64,000 nucleotides of DNA from CAVURS01 sp963795385 (GTDB lineage Bacteria > Actinomycetota > Actinomycetes > Actinomycetales > CAVURS01): positions 248,001 through 312,000 of the forward strand of contig CAWCHK010000014.1 in the NCBI GenBank assembly GCA_963795385.1, in the 5' to 3' direction. This document shows, piece by piece, positions 35,201 through 47,600 of this stretch. The translations under genes were made by a program, and so were the position numbers. The notes below the pieces were generated by a model that was given only the letters and a program-made list of their open reading frames with translations, was not told the origin of the DNA and did no database searches. Each line of letters starts with the position of its first letter. The first letter of the stretch is position 1.

Positions 35201-38200
35201 CTTGGGGTCGTTGACGGCCACCGACGTCACCGTCGTGGTGCCGGTGTCCTTCACCAGGAACGACCAGGCGATCCGGTCACCCAGGTCGGTCTTCGCGTCG
35301 CCGTTGACGTCGGTCACGGTCGCGGACTTGGTCAGCAGCAGCGCCGCCGTCTGCGCGACGGCCGTGTCGGTGGACGACGGGTTGGAGGTCGCGGTGCCCC
35401 CGCCGGGCTTGACCCCGGTGGCGGTGGCGGTGTTGGAGACGACGCCCGCGTCGACGTCCGCCTGGGTGACCGGGTGGGCGGCGGAGGTGCAGGTCGTCGA
35501 CGCGTTGGGCGCCAGCGTCGTGGCCGGGCACGAGACGGCACCCGAGGTGGCGTCGTTCACCGCGACCGACGTGATGGTCGTCGTGCCGGTGTTCTTGACC
35601 AGGAACGACCAGACGATCCGGTCGCCCAGGTCGGTCTTCCCGTCGGCGTCGAGGTCGGTCACGACCGCGGACTTGGTCAGCTGCAGTCCGGACGCCTGGA
35701 CGACCGGCGTGGAGGTGGAGGAGGCGTTCGACGTCACCGTGGAGCTCGAGGGGTCCTTGGCGCTGGCGGTCGCGGTGTTGCTCACCACCCCGGCGTCCAC
35801 GTCGGCCTGCGTGATCACGTAGCTGGTCGTTGCGGTGCAGGTGGTCGAGGCGCCGGGCGCGAGGGTGGTCGCGGGGCAGGTGGTCGCGCCGGCCTTGGGG
35901 TCGTTGATGGCCACCGACGTGACCGTGGTCGTGCCGTTGTTGGTCACCAGGAACGACCACTGGATCCGGTCGCCCAGGTCGGTCTTCGCGTCGCCGTTGA
36001 CGTCATTGGGGGCGGCCGACTTGGCCAGGGTGAGGCCTGCGTTCTGGACCACCGGGGTGTCGGTGGTCGAGGGCGGCGCAGTGATCGGGTTGCCCTGCGG
36101 CGTCTTCGCGGACGCCGTACCGGTGTTCGACACGACGCCCGCGTCGACGTCGGCCTGGGTGATCAGATGGGTCGGCACGGTGCAGGTCGTGGTGGCGTTC
36201 GGGGCCAGCGTCCCGACCGGGCAGGAGACCGCACCGGCGACCGGGTCGTTGACGACGAGGGTGTTGATCGTCGTCGTACCCGTGTTCTTGACCAGCAGGG
36301 TCCAGGTGATCCGGTCGCCGAGGTCGATCTTGAAGTCGCCGTTGAGGTCGTTGACCGCCGCGGACTTGGTCAGTGTCATCGACGACGTCTGGGCGATGGG
36401 GGTCGTGGTCGACGACGGCGCCGACGTCACCGTCGCACCGTGCGAGTCCTTGGCCGAGACGGTGGCCGTGTTGGTCACGACACCGGCATCGACGTCGGCC
36501 TGCGTCACCGAGTGGGACGTCGTGGCCGTACAGGTCATCGACACACCTGGGGCGAGGGTGGTCGACGGGCAGCTGACCGCACCGGCCGTGGCATCGCTGA
36601 CCGCGACCGACGTCAGGGTCGTGGTGCCGGAGTTCTTGACCAGGAAGGACCAGGCGATCCGGTCGCCGAGCGCTGTCCTGCCGTCGCCGTTGACGTCGGT
36701 CACGGCGGCCGACTTCACCAGGGTGAGGGTCACGGACTGCGGGATCGTCGTGTCGGTCGACGACGGGTTCGACGTCACGGTGACGTTCTTGGGGTCCTTG
36801 CCCGTGGCGCTGGCCGTGTTCGACACGTCACCCGCATCGACGTCGGCCTGGGTGACCGTGTGGGCCGCCGTCGCCGAGCAGGTCGTGGACGCTCCGGGCG
36901 CCAGGGTGGTCACCGGGCAGCTGACCGCGCCCGCCGTCGCGTCGTTCACCGCAACGCCGGTGACCGTGACCGTGCCGCTGTTCTTCACCAGGAACGACCA
37001 GGCGATCCGGTCGCCGAGCGCGATCTGGCCGTCGCCGTTCACGTCGGTCAGCGAGGCCGACTTGATGAGGGCGAGCGCGGCCGACTGGGCGACGGGCGTG
37101 TCGGTCGACGACGGCGCCGCGGTGATGGCGGCACCGCTGGGCGCCTTCCCTGCCGCGGTGGCGGTGTTTGACACGACGCCGGCGTCGACGTCGGCCTGAG
37201 TGATCGCGTGGCCGCCGGCGCTGCAGGTCGTCGAGGCGCCCGGAGCCAGCGTCGTGACGGGACACGTCACGGTGCCGGCCCTGGCGTCCGTGACCGCGAC
37301 CGAGGACGCGGTGACGGTGCCGGTGTTCCGGACCAGGAAGGACCAGGTCACGACATCGCCGAGATCGTTGCGGCCGTTGCCGTTCGCGTCACTGACGGCC
37401 GCCGACTTGGTCAGTGACAGGCCTGTGGTCTGGACGACCGCGGTCGAGGTCGAGGAGGGGTTGGAGGTGACCGTCGCCCCGCCCGGACTCTTGGCCGACG
37501 CCGTCGCCGTGTTGTTGACGACCCCGGCGTCGACGTCAGCCTGGGTGATGACGTGCGCCACGGTCGCCGTACAGGTGGTGGACGCTCCGGGGGTCAGGGT
37601 CGTGACCGGGCAGGTCACCGCACCGGCGACCGGGTCGGCGATCGCCAGGGTGCCGACGGTCGCCGTACCCGTGTTCTTGACCAGGAACGACCATTGGATC
37701 CGGTCGCCCCGGTCGACCACGAAGTCGCCGTCGACATCGGTCGTCACTGCGGACTTGGTCAGCAGCAACGAGTTCGCGGACGCCACGGGAGTCGAGGTCG
37801 ACGAGGGGTTCGAGGTCACGGTCGCGCCGCCCGGGCCCCGCGCGGTGGCCGTGGCCGTGTTGGTGACGACGCCGGCGTCGACGTCGGCCTGGGTGATCGG
37901 GTACGCCGCCGCGGCCGTGCAGGTGGTGGAGCCGCCGGGTACCAGCGGGGTTCCGGCGCAGTTGACGCTCGGAGCCTTCGGGTCGTTGACGGCGATCGAG
38001 GTGAGCGTCGTGGTGCCGGTGTTCCGGATCAGGAAGCTCCAGGCGATGGTGTCGCCGAGATCGGTCTTGCCGTCGCCGTCGACGTCGGTCACGGCCGCCG
38101 ACTTGGTCAGCTGCAGGGCCGGCGCCTGGGCAACTGGGGTGTCGGTGGTCGAGGGGTTGGACGTGATCGCCGCGCCGCCGGGGCTCGTGCCGGCGGCCGT

Positions 38201-41200
38201 GGCCGTGTTGGTCACGAAGCCGGTGTCGACGTCGGACTGCGTGACCGAGTGCGCGGTGGCCGTGCAGGTGGTGGAGGCACCGGGCGCGAGGGGCGTCGCC
38301 GGGCAGCTCACCGAGGCGGCGCTCGGGTCGTTGACGACGACGCCGGTGATCGTCGCGGTGCCGGTGTTCTTGACCAGGAACGACCAGGTGATCTTGTCTC
38401 CCAGGTCGGTCCTGCCGTTCGCGTTCACGTCGGTCACCGCCGCCGACTTGGTCAGCTGCAGTGCGGAAGAGGAGGCGACCGGCGTCGTCGTGGACGAGGG
38501 GTTGGACGTCACGGTGACGCCGGCGGGGCTCTTCGCCGTCGCCGTCGCGGTGTTGTCGACGTGACCGGCGTCGACGTCGGGCTGGGTCACCGTGTACGCC
38601 GTCGACGTGCAGGTGGTCTGGGCCCCCGGTGCGAGGGTGGTCACCGGACAGCTGACCGCGCCGGCCTTGGCGTCAGTGACCCCCGTCGTCGTCACCGTCG
38701 TCGTGCCGGTGTTCTTGAGCAGGAACGACCACTGGATCTGGTCGCCGAGATCGGTCTTGCCGTTGCCGTTGGCGTCGGTCACGGCCGCTGACTTGGTCAG
38801 CTGCAGCGCGGTGCTCTGCGCGACCGGTGTCGTCGTCGACGAGGGGGCCGAGGTCACGGTGGCGCCACCCGAGTCGATGGCAGTCGCGGTCGCGGTGTTG
38901 TTGACGGTGCCGGCGTCCACCTCGGCCTGGGTGATCGGGTGCGGCGTCGTGGCCGTGCAGGTCGTGGTCGCGCCCGGGGTCAGGGTGGTCAGCGGGCAGG
39001 TCACGCTCCCGGCGGTGGGGTCGAGCACGGCGGCGCCGGTCAGAGTCGTCGTCCCGGCGTTGGTGAGCTGGAAGGTCCAGGCGACCGTGTCACCCAGGTC
39101 GATCTTGCTGTCGCCGTTGACATCCGTGACCGTGGCCCGCTTGACCAGCTTCAGGGTCGAGGAGCGGGTGACCGGGGTGTCCGTGTGCGAGGAGTTGGAC
39201 GTGACCGTCGCCCCGGACGGGCCCTTCGCCGTCGCGGTCGCGGTGTTGGAGACGACGCCCGCGTCGACGTCGGCCTGGACGATCGTGTGGGCGGCCGCGG
39301 CGGTGCAGGTGGTCGTGGCGTTCGGGGCGAGCGTCGCCGGCGGGCAGGTCACGGCACCGGCCGTCGGGTCGTTCACGGCGGCCGTCGTGAGCGACGTCGT
39401 GCCGGTGTTCCTGAGCAGGAACGACCAGGTGACCCGGTCGCCGAGGTCGGTGGCGCCGTCGCCGTCGACATCGGTGACGGCCGCCGACTTGGTCAGCTGG
39501 AGTGCGCCGGTCTGCGCGATGGGTGTGTCCGTCTGCGAGGTGTTCGACGTCACGGTGGCATTCGCGGGGGTCCGGCCTGTGGCGTTCGCCGTGTTGCTGA
39601 CGACGCCGCTGTCGACCTCGGCCTGCGTGATGACGTGGGCGGCCGAGGTGCAGGTCGTCGACGCGCCGGGCGCGAGCGTGGTGGCGAGACAGCTCGCGGG
39701 ACCTGCGGTCGCGTCGTTGATCGCCACGGTCGACACCGTCGTCGTGCCGGTGTTCCTCACCGCGAACGACCAGGTGATCCGGTCGCCGAGGTCGGTCCTG
39801 CCGTCCCCGTTCACGTCGGTGACGCCCGCTGTCTTGGTCAACAGCAGGGCCGCCGTCTGCACCACGACGGTGGACGTCGACGAGCTGTTCGACGCGACCG
39901 TGACCCCGGAGGGGTTCTTGGCGCTCGAGGTCGCGGTGTTGTTGACGACGCCTGCATCCACGTCGGCCTGGCTGATCGGGTAGGCCGTCGTAGCCGCGCA
40001 GGTGGTCGAGGCGCCGGGCACCAGCGTGGTCGCCGGGCAGCTCGTCGCTGCGACCTTGGGGTCCGTGACCACGAGCCCGGTCAGCGTGACCGTCCCGGTG
40101 TTCTTGACCAGGAAGGACCACTGGATCTTGTCGCCGAGATCGGTCTTGCCGTCGCCGTCGACGTCGGTCACGGCGGCCGACTTGGTCAGCTGCAGAGCCG
40201 GAGCCTGGTTGATGGGGGTGTCGGTCTGGGAGGCGTTGGACGTGACGGCCGCGCCCGCCGGGCTCTTGCCGGAGGCCGTCGCCGTGTTGGACACGACCCC
40301 CGCGTCCACCTCGGCCTGGACGACGGTGTGCGGCGTGGTCGCCGTGCAGGTGGTTGAGGCGCCGGGCGCCAGGGTCGTGACGGGACAGGTCGTGGCGCCG
40401 GCCTTGGCGTCAGCGATGGCCGCCGTCGTGATCGTGGTCGTCCCGGTGTTCTTGACCAGGAACGACCACTGGATCTTGTCGCCGAGGTCGGTCTTGCCGT
40501 TGCCGTTGACGTCGGTCACGGCCGCTGACTTGGTCAGTAGCAGCCCGGCGGTCTGGACGACGGCGGTCGAGGTCGACGAGGGTGCCGACGTCACCGTCGT
40601 ACCGCTCGGGCTCTTCGCGCTCGCCGTGGCCGTGTTGTTGACGACGCCGGCGTCCACGTCGGCCTGCGAGATCGCGTACGTCGCGGTCGCGGTGCAGGTC
40701 GTCGAGGCGCCCGGCGCCAGCGTGGTCGCTCCGCAGGTGCTCGCGCCGGCCTTGACGTCGGCGATGGCCACGGTGGTGAGAGTCGTCGTCCCGGTGTTCT
40801 TGACCAGGAAGGACCACTGGATCTTGTCGCCGAGATCGGTCTTGCCGTCGGCGTTGACGTCCGTGACGGCCGCCGACTTCGTCACCTGGAGGGTGGATGT
40901 CTGGCTGACGGGGGTCGACGTCGACGAGGGCGCCGACGTGACGGTGCCGCCACCGGGGTTCTTGGCCGCTCGCCGTCGCGGTGTTGTTCACGACGCCGGC
41001 GTCCACGTCGGCCTGGGTGATGACGTACGGAGTCGTTGCGGTGCAGGTGGTCTGGGCGCCGGGCGCCAGGATGGTGACCGGGCATGACACGGCCCCTGCC
41101 TTGCTGTCGCTGATCGCCAGCGTCGGTGACGGTCACGGTGCCCGTGTTGGTGACCAGGAAGGTCCAGCCGATCTTGTCGCCGAGGTCGGTCTTGCCGTCG

Positions 41201-44200
41201 GCGTTCACGTCGGTCACCGCGGCGCTCTTGACCAGGGCCAGCTTGGTGCTCTGCGCGACTGCGGTCGACGTCGACGAGGAGTTGGAGGTGACGGTGGCGC
41301 CCGACGGGTTCTTGCCGGTCGCGGTGCGCCGTGTTGTTCACGACGCCCGCATCGACGTCGGCCTGGGTGATCGTCCGCGGCGTCGTCGCGGTGCACGTCG
41401 TCGACACGCCTGGCGCGAGCGTCGTGGCCGGGCAGGTGACCGCACCCGCGACCGGGTCGTTGATCGCGACCGTGGTGACGGTCGTCGTGCCGGTGTTCTT
41501 GACCAGGAACGACCACTGGACCTTGTCGCCGAGGTCGGTCAGACCATCGCCGTTGACGTCGGTCGACGGCTGCCGTCTTGGTCAGCTGGAGGGCCGAGGT
41601 CTGGTACGACCGGCGTGGTCGGTCGAGGAGGGGGCCGAGGTGACGGTCGCGCCACTGGGCGGGGTGCCGCTGGCGGTCGCGGTGTTGGCGACCGAGCCGG
41701 CGTCGACGTCGGCCTGCGTGATCGTGTACGCCGTCGTCGCGCGTGCAGGTGGTGGAGACGCCCGGGGCGAGGGTGGTGACGGGGCAGGTGACCGCGCCGG
41801 CCTTGGCGTCGGTCGACCGCGACCGGGTGTGAGCGTGACGTTGCCGGTGTTCTTGACCAGGAACGACCACTGGATCGTGTCGCCCAGGTCGGTCTTGCCG
41901 TCGCCGTTGACGTCGGTCACCGCGGCCGACTTGGTGAGGGTGAGCGGCGCGGCTTGGCGACCAGGGCCGTCGAGGTCGACGAGGTGTTGGAGGTGACCGT
42001 CGCCGCCGCCGGGGTCTTGCCCGTCGCCGTGGCGGTGTTGGTCACGACCGGCCGCGTCGCCCTCGGCCTGGGTGATCGTGTAGGCCGCCGCCGTACACGT
42101 CGTCGATGCTCCGGGCGCCAGAGTCGTCGCCGGACAGGTGATCGAGCCGGCCTTCGGGTCGGTGACGGCGACCGTCGTGACGGTGACCGTGCCGGTGTTG
42201 GTGACGGTGAACGTCCAGCTGATCCGGTCGCCGGCATCGCGGACGCCGTCGCCGTTGGTGTCGACGACGGAGGCGACCGTCTTCTGCAGGGCGAGTGCCG
42301 GGCTCGGCGGGATGGTCGTGGTGACCGACGACGTGGCGGTGACGACAGTGGCGCCGGAGGTGCCGGACGCCGTCGCCGTGTTCGGCACCGAGCCGGTGTC
42401 GGTGTCCGCCTGGGTGATCGCGTAGGTCGCGGTGCAGGTCAGGCTCGCTCCGAGGGCGAGCGTGGTTCCTGGGCAGCTGATGCCACTGACCTTCGGGTCG
42501 GTCACGCCGACCGCGGTCAGGGCCGACCCTCCGGTGTTGGTGACGAGGAAGCTGTAGTTGATCCGGTCGCCTGCGTCTCGCTTCCCGTTGCCGTTGACGT
42601 CAGTGACCGACGTCACCGACTTCACGAGGGACAGCGACGGGACCTGGGTGTTGGTGAAGGTGCAGGTGATGTTCTGCAGGTTGCCGTTGGTGCCGGTCGA
42701 CGCCGGGATCGTCACGCCGGCACTCGTCGTCGACCCGCTCGCCACGGTCGTTCCCGCGCCGTTCACGCAGGTGTACGTCGTGGTGTACCCGCGGGTGTTG
42801 CCGGCCGAGTTGGACTCTGAGACGGTGAGCGGAACCGCTGTCGTGGCAACGCTTTGCGCGACCGTGACGTCCGGGGCGCCGTACGCGCTGGTGTCGAAGA
42901 CCGTCTTGGTGCCGGTCGTGCCGCCGTTGCCGACCCCGGTCGCCAGGGTCGTGCCGTTGACCTTGAGGTCGAACGGTGCCGGTCGACCCGGTGGCGAGGA
43001 CCTTGACGACCTTGACCGTCGGCAGGATCGCGACGCTGTAGTCCTCGGTCTCCCCGGAGTCCAAGGGGCCGGTCGGCAGCATGGTGGCGGCGCCGTACGA
43101 CGCGCGCAGCCGCGCGTACGTCATCCCGGCACTGGTCGTCGGTACGGTCCAGCTCAGGGGGACGGAGGTCGCGCCAGCCGCGACCGTCCCGCAGGCCCGC
43201 TCACCGGTGTCGAAGGTTCCGTTGCGGTTGAAGTCGATCCAGCCGCAGACCTGTCCCGCCTTCGAGGCGCCGCTGACCGGGACCGTGAGCGAGTAGGTCG
43301 AGCCGATGTCGGCGGTGGTCAGCTGGGGCCAGGTGGAGATCGCGTCCTCATCGGTCCCGTCGCCGTTGGTGCCGTTGGCGCTGCTGCCGGACGTCACGGC
43401 GTTCGGGCTGGTGGTCGCGTCGGGCACGGCCGCGTTGTCCTCGTCGACGGACGGGCCCGAGGGTCAGGTCGCCCACGACGTTGGAGGCAGCCCCGGCCGC
43501 GTCGTACGACGCCGGTGCGTCGCCGAAGTCCTCGGGCGCGGTGACCAGGAGGCCCCACGCGTCGGCCGCGGTCGAGCTGGCGGTGCCGTTGCCGGCGTAC
43601 TTCTGGGCCGAGGCCGTGGTGGTCAGGGTGATCGAGGTGACGGTGCCGACCACCGGGACGCTGCCGCAATCGGACAGGGCGGTCGCGCCGGTCGTCTTGG
43701 TGCCGCAGGAGGTGCTGGCCAACGGGTTGGTGGTGTCGATGACCGTCCCGCCGGTGACCGTCAGGTTGGACGCACCGGCACTGGCCGGCCCGAGCGTCGC
43801 GCCGCTCGGCGTGCTGGCCGACAGGGTCTGGATGACGTGGAAGATGCTGCCGTTGCCGCCGTTGGACGCCTGCGCGCCGATGCCCATCAGGTGCAGGACC
43901 GGGTTCTTCACCGGCTGGCTGAAGTCGATCTTGATCGTTCCGAGCCCGCTGCACGCGCCGACGCCGGGGCAGGCGCCCAGCGCGGTCGAGAGCCGGTCCA
44001 TCGGCGCGGTCGTGGCGACCGCAGGCGTGAACATGGCCGACGTCGCGGCGTACGTGCCCGGCGAGCTGGTGGTGTCCAGGACGGTGTTCTGCCCGGTCGG
44101 GGTGACCTTCCAGGTCCAGCCGGACGGCGTGTTGCCGGTGACCACCTGACCGGCCTGGGTGACCGACGTCGCGACCTGGTAGGCCGTGGCCGAACCCAGC

Positions 44201-44316
44201 GGCAGACCCACCACCGCGACCAGGACCACGACGACCGCCATGACGACGCGGCGCAGCGCGCGGCGATGCGCGGCGAGGCTGCGCAGGCCGCCCGTGGGGC
44301 GCGTCTGGCTGAACAC
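29258..44316 (-). CDS. Giant protein 1: sortase-anchored surface protein with about 38 DUF11/DUF7507-type repeats
   Basis: About 5,020 codons. Starting at GTG 44316: signal peptide with a Val-rich core (about 20-45), a unique head domain, then a GEVED-type domain (DFGDAPASYD to GETEDYSVAI, about 43540-43000), one beta domain ending in ITCTFTNT, then about 38 domains of about 116 residues. Each repeat begins LTKSAAVTDVNGDGKTDLGD-like, continues WSFLVKNTGTTT, has a Cys pair (VTCPVTTLAPGASTTC) and QADVDAGVVSNTATA. The last part has a CGC motif, LPYTGAMG, a membrane helix and a basic tail: a sortase signal. The stretch 29258-40885 is fully open (3,875 codons); about a dozen single-base breaks fall at 40970-43460. 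Confidence 0.88.
29378..29392 (-). other. Sortase motif LPYTG of giant protein 1
   Basis: LPYTG is followed by AMGITWAIRG, a hydrophobic helix and RRRREDDGDEP, the three-part cell-wall sorting signal. Cleavage is expected between Thr and Gly by a housekeeping-type sortase encoded elsewhere. Confidence 0.9.
29530..42650 (-). repeat. Repeat array 1: about 38 domain repeats, period about 348 bases
   Basis: I counted 33 repeats in the open stretch below 40885 and about five above it. Protein similarity is high but DNA copies differ clearly from each other, including in the calcium-loop and the linker, so this array is old compared with array 2. Confidence 0.9.
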
Positions 44317-44696
44317 CTTCGGCTCGGCCCTTCTGGCTTCGTGGCGCGGGTACTCCGAGTAGTGCCGCAAGAGGGCATAGGACTCCTGCGGACTTGTTGA
44401 TCGGCAGGACGGGGGGTGGCCTTGAGGCCATGTCATCACTCTGGGTAGTCGCACGCTCGGGGCGGATGGATTGCGCTCACGGCGAGTGGGTGCGTTGACC
44501 GACCTCCGGCGTTTGGCGGGTGCTCCGGTACGGGTCGGGCCGGAGCCCCAGGTCGCGCTTCACCCGCTGGGAGCCGCATTGGTGCAACTCTGCGTCAGGC
44601 GTGACGCAGAGTTGCACCGAAGCGGGCAAATCGGCGACAGGTTCGGCGCGACGAGTACGGTCTGCCCGGCCCGGAGGATCAGGCTCCGGCGGCCGA
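44317..44696. promoter_or_regulatory. 380-base region between the two giant genes
   Basis: No gene is seen. It must hold any terminator of giant gene 2 and any promoter of giant gene 1. It contains the perfect 17+17 inverted repeat at 44581-44618 and the near-palindrome TGGCCTTGAGGCCA (about 44417-44430). I could not find a convincing -35/-10 pair. AGAAGGG lies about 11 bases before the GTG of giant gene 1. Confidence 0.5.
44581..44618 (-). terminator. Perfect 17-bp inverted repeat between giant genes
   Basis: GGTGCAACTCTGCGTCA, loop GGCG, then its exact complement. It starts about 80 bases beyond the stop of giant gene 2. With only a 4-base loop and no T-tract it could be a strong terminator separating the two giant genes, or an operator for giant gene 1. 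Confidence 0.6.
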
Positions 44697-47600
44697 TCAG
44701 ATGTCGGTGGCCTCGGGCGGTTGCCGCCGCCGCCGGCGGCCGGTCGCGATCATCAGGAACGCCCCTGCGAGCAGGAAGGCGATGGCCGCGCGGACACACC
44801 ACACGACGCCCATGGCACCGGTGAACGGCAGGCCCGGTACGACGGTGGCCGGGACCGCGACCTTGGCCGTCGGCACGATGGCGGCGGCGTGGGCGGCCTC
44901 GACGTGGGCCGCGCAGCCGCAGTCACCGGTGGCGGTCGCGACGTTGTGGACGACGCCGGCCTTCGCGTCGGCCGCGGTGATCGTGTACGCGTCGTCGGCC
45001 GTGCAGGTCGTCGACTCCCCCGGCGCCAGCGTGGTCACCGGGCAGGTCACGTGGCCGGCCCTGGTGTCCGTGACCTCGACCTTGGTCAGCGTCACGAGGC
45101 CGGTGTTGGTCACGGTGAAGGTCCACGCGATGGTGTCGCCGGCGTCGATCCTGCGGTTGTGGTTGACGTCGGTCGGGACGCCCTTCTTCACCAGCCGCAG
45201 GCCGACCCGCTGCTCGAGCGGTGTGTCGGTCGAGCTCGGGTTCGACCCGACCGTTGCGGCCGAGGAGTCCACCGCGGCGGCGGTCGCCGTGTTGGACACC
45301 ACGCCGGCATCGACGTCGGCCTGGGTGACCAGGTGCGGGCTGTCCGCCGTACACGTCGTGGAGGCACCCGGCGCCAGCGCGCCCGCCGGGCAGGTCACCG
45401 CGCCGGCGGTCGGGTCGCTCACGGAGAGCGTGTTCAGCGTCCGGGTGCCGGTGTTGGTCAGCGTGAAGGTCCAGCGGATCTCGTCGCCCACGCCGCGGTG
45501 ACCGTCGCCGTTGGTGTCAGCGAGCGACGCATGCTTGACCAGGTGCAGGCTCGACGTGGCCGTCACCGGCGTGTGCGTGCTGGACGGGTTCGACGGCACT
45601 GTGCGTGGCGCGCGGGTCCTTGCCCGTCGCGGTCGCCGTGTTGTCCACGAACCCGGCGTCGGCTTCGGCCTGGGTGATCGTGTGCGCGGCCGCCGAGCAG
45701 GTGGTCGAGGCCCCAGGCGCCAGCGTGGTGACCGGGCAGGTGACAGCACCGGCGATCGGGTCGTTGACCGCGAGCCCGGTCAGCGTCGTCGTTCCCGTGT
45801 TCTTCAGCAGGAACGACCAGACGATCCGGTCGCCGAGGTCGGTCGTGCCGTCGTGGTCGACGTCCGTGACCGTGGCCGACTTGGTGAGCGTCAGCGCCGG
45901 CGCCTGTACGACGGGCGTGTCCGTGGTGCTGGGGTTGGACGGCGTGTCGTTGCCCTTCGGGTCCTTGCCGGTTGCCGTCGCGGTGTTGCTGACGACTGCG
46001 GCGTCGACGTCGGCCTGGGTGATGGTGTGGGCCACGTTCGCGGTGCAGGTGGTCGAGGCACCCGGAGCCAGTGTCGTGACCGGGCAGGTCGTCGCGCCCG
46101 CCGTCGGGTCGGTCACGGCCAGGCCGGTGATCGTCGTGGTGCCGGTGTTCTGGACCAGGAACGACCAGGCGATCGTGTCGCCGAGATCCGTTGTGCCGTC
46201 GGCGTTGACGTCGGTCACGGTCGCCGACTTGGTCAGCGTCAGCGCCGGGGCCTGAGCCACCGGGGTGTCGGTGGACGAGGGGTTGGACGGGACGTCGCTG
46301 CCCTTCGGGTCCTTGCCGCCCGCCGTCGCCATGTTCGAGACCACACCGGCGTCGACATCGGCCTGGGTGATCGTGTGGGCCACGTCCGCCGTGCACGTGG
46401 TGGAGGCGGCCGGAGCCAGAGTGCTGACCGGACACGTGACGGCACCCGCGATCGGGTCGCTGACCACCAGGTTCGTGATCGTGGTCGTGCCGGTGTTCTG
46501 GACCAGGAACGACCAGGCGATCGTGTCGCCCAGGTCGGTCTTCCCGTTGCCGTTGACGTCGGTCACCGCGGCCGACTTGGTCAGCTGCAGCGCCGGCGCC
46601 TGAGCGACCGGGGTGTCGGTCCCGGACGGGTTCGACGGGACGGCGTTGCCCTTCGGGTCCTGGCCCGCCGCCGTCGCCACGTTCGAGACCACACCGGCAT
46701 CCACATCGGCCTGGGTGATGGTGTGCAGCGCACGTCGCGGTGCAGGTGGTCGAGGCACCCGGAGCCAGGGTCGTGACCGGGCAGGTCATCGCGCCCGCGG
46801 TCGGGTCGGTCACGATGAGACCGGTGATCGTGGTCGTGCCGGTGTTCTCGACCAGGAACGACCAGGCGATCGTGTCGCCCAGATCCGTTGCGCCGTCGGC
46901 GTTCACGTCGGTCACCGCGGCCGACTTGGTCAGCTGCAGCGCCGGCGCCTGAGCGACCGGGGTGTCGGTGCCCGAGGGGTTGGACGGAGTGTCGTTGCCC
47001 TTCGGGTCCTTACCGACGGCGGTCGCGGTGTTGCTGACGACTCCGGCGTCCACATCGGCCTGGGTGATGGTGTGCGGCGCAGTCGCGGTGCAGGTCGTCG
47101 CGGCACCCGGAGCCAGCGTCGTGACCGGGCAGGTCACCGCGCCCGCGGTCGGGTCGTTGACGACGAGGTTGGTGATCGTCGTCGTGCCGGTGTTCTGGAC
47201 CAGGAACGACCAGGCGATCGTGTCGCCCAGGTCGGTCTTCCCGTCGGCGTTCACGTCCGTGACCGCGGCCGACTTGGTCAGCTGCAGCGCCGGCGCCTGA
47301 GCGACCGGGGTGTCCGTGCCCGAGGGGTTGGACGGGGTGTCGTTGCCCTTCGGGTCCTTACCCACGGCGGTCGCGGTGTTGCTGACGACTCCGGCGTCCA
47401 CATCGGCCTGGGTGACCGTGTGCGCCACGTCGGCCGTGCAGGTCGTCGAGGCGCCCGGAGCCAGGGTCGTCACGGGGCAGGTCACCGCACCCGCGATCGG
47501 GTCGGTCACGGTCAGGTTCGTGATCGTCGTCGTGCCGGTGTTCTTGACCAGGAACGACCAGGCGATCGTGTCGCCGAGATCGGTCTTCGCCGTCGCCGTT

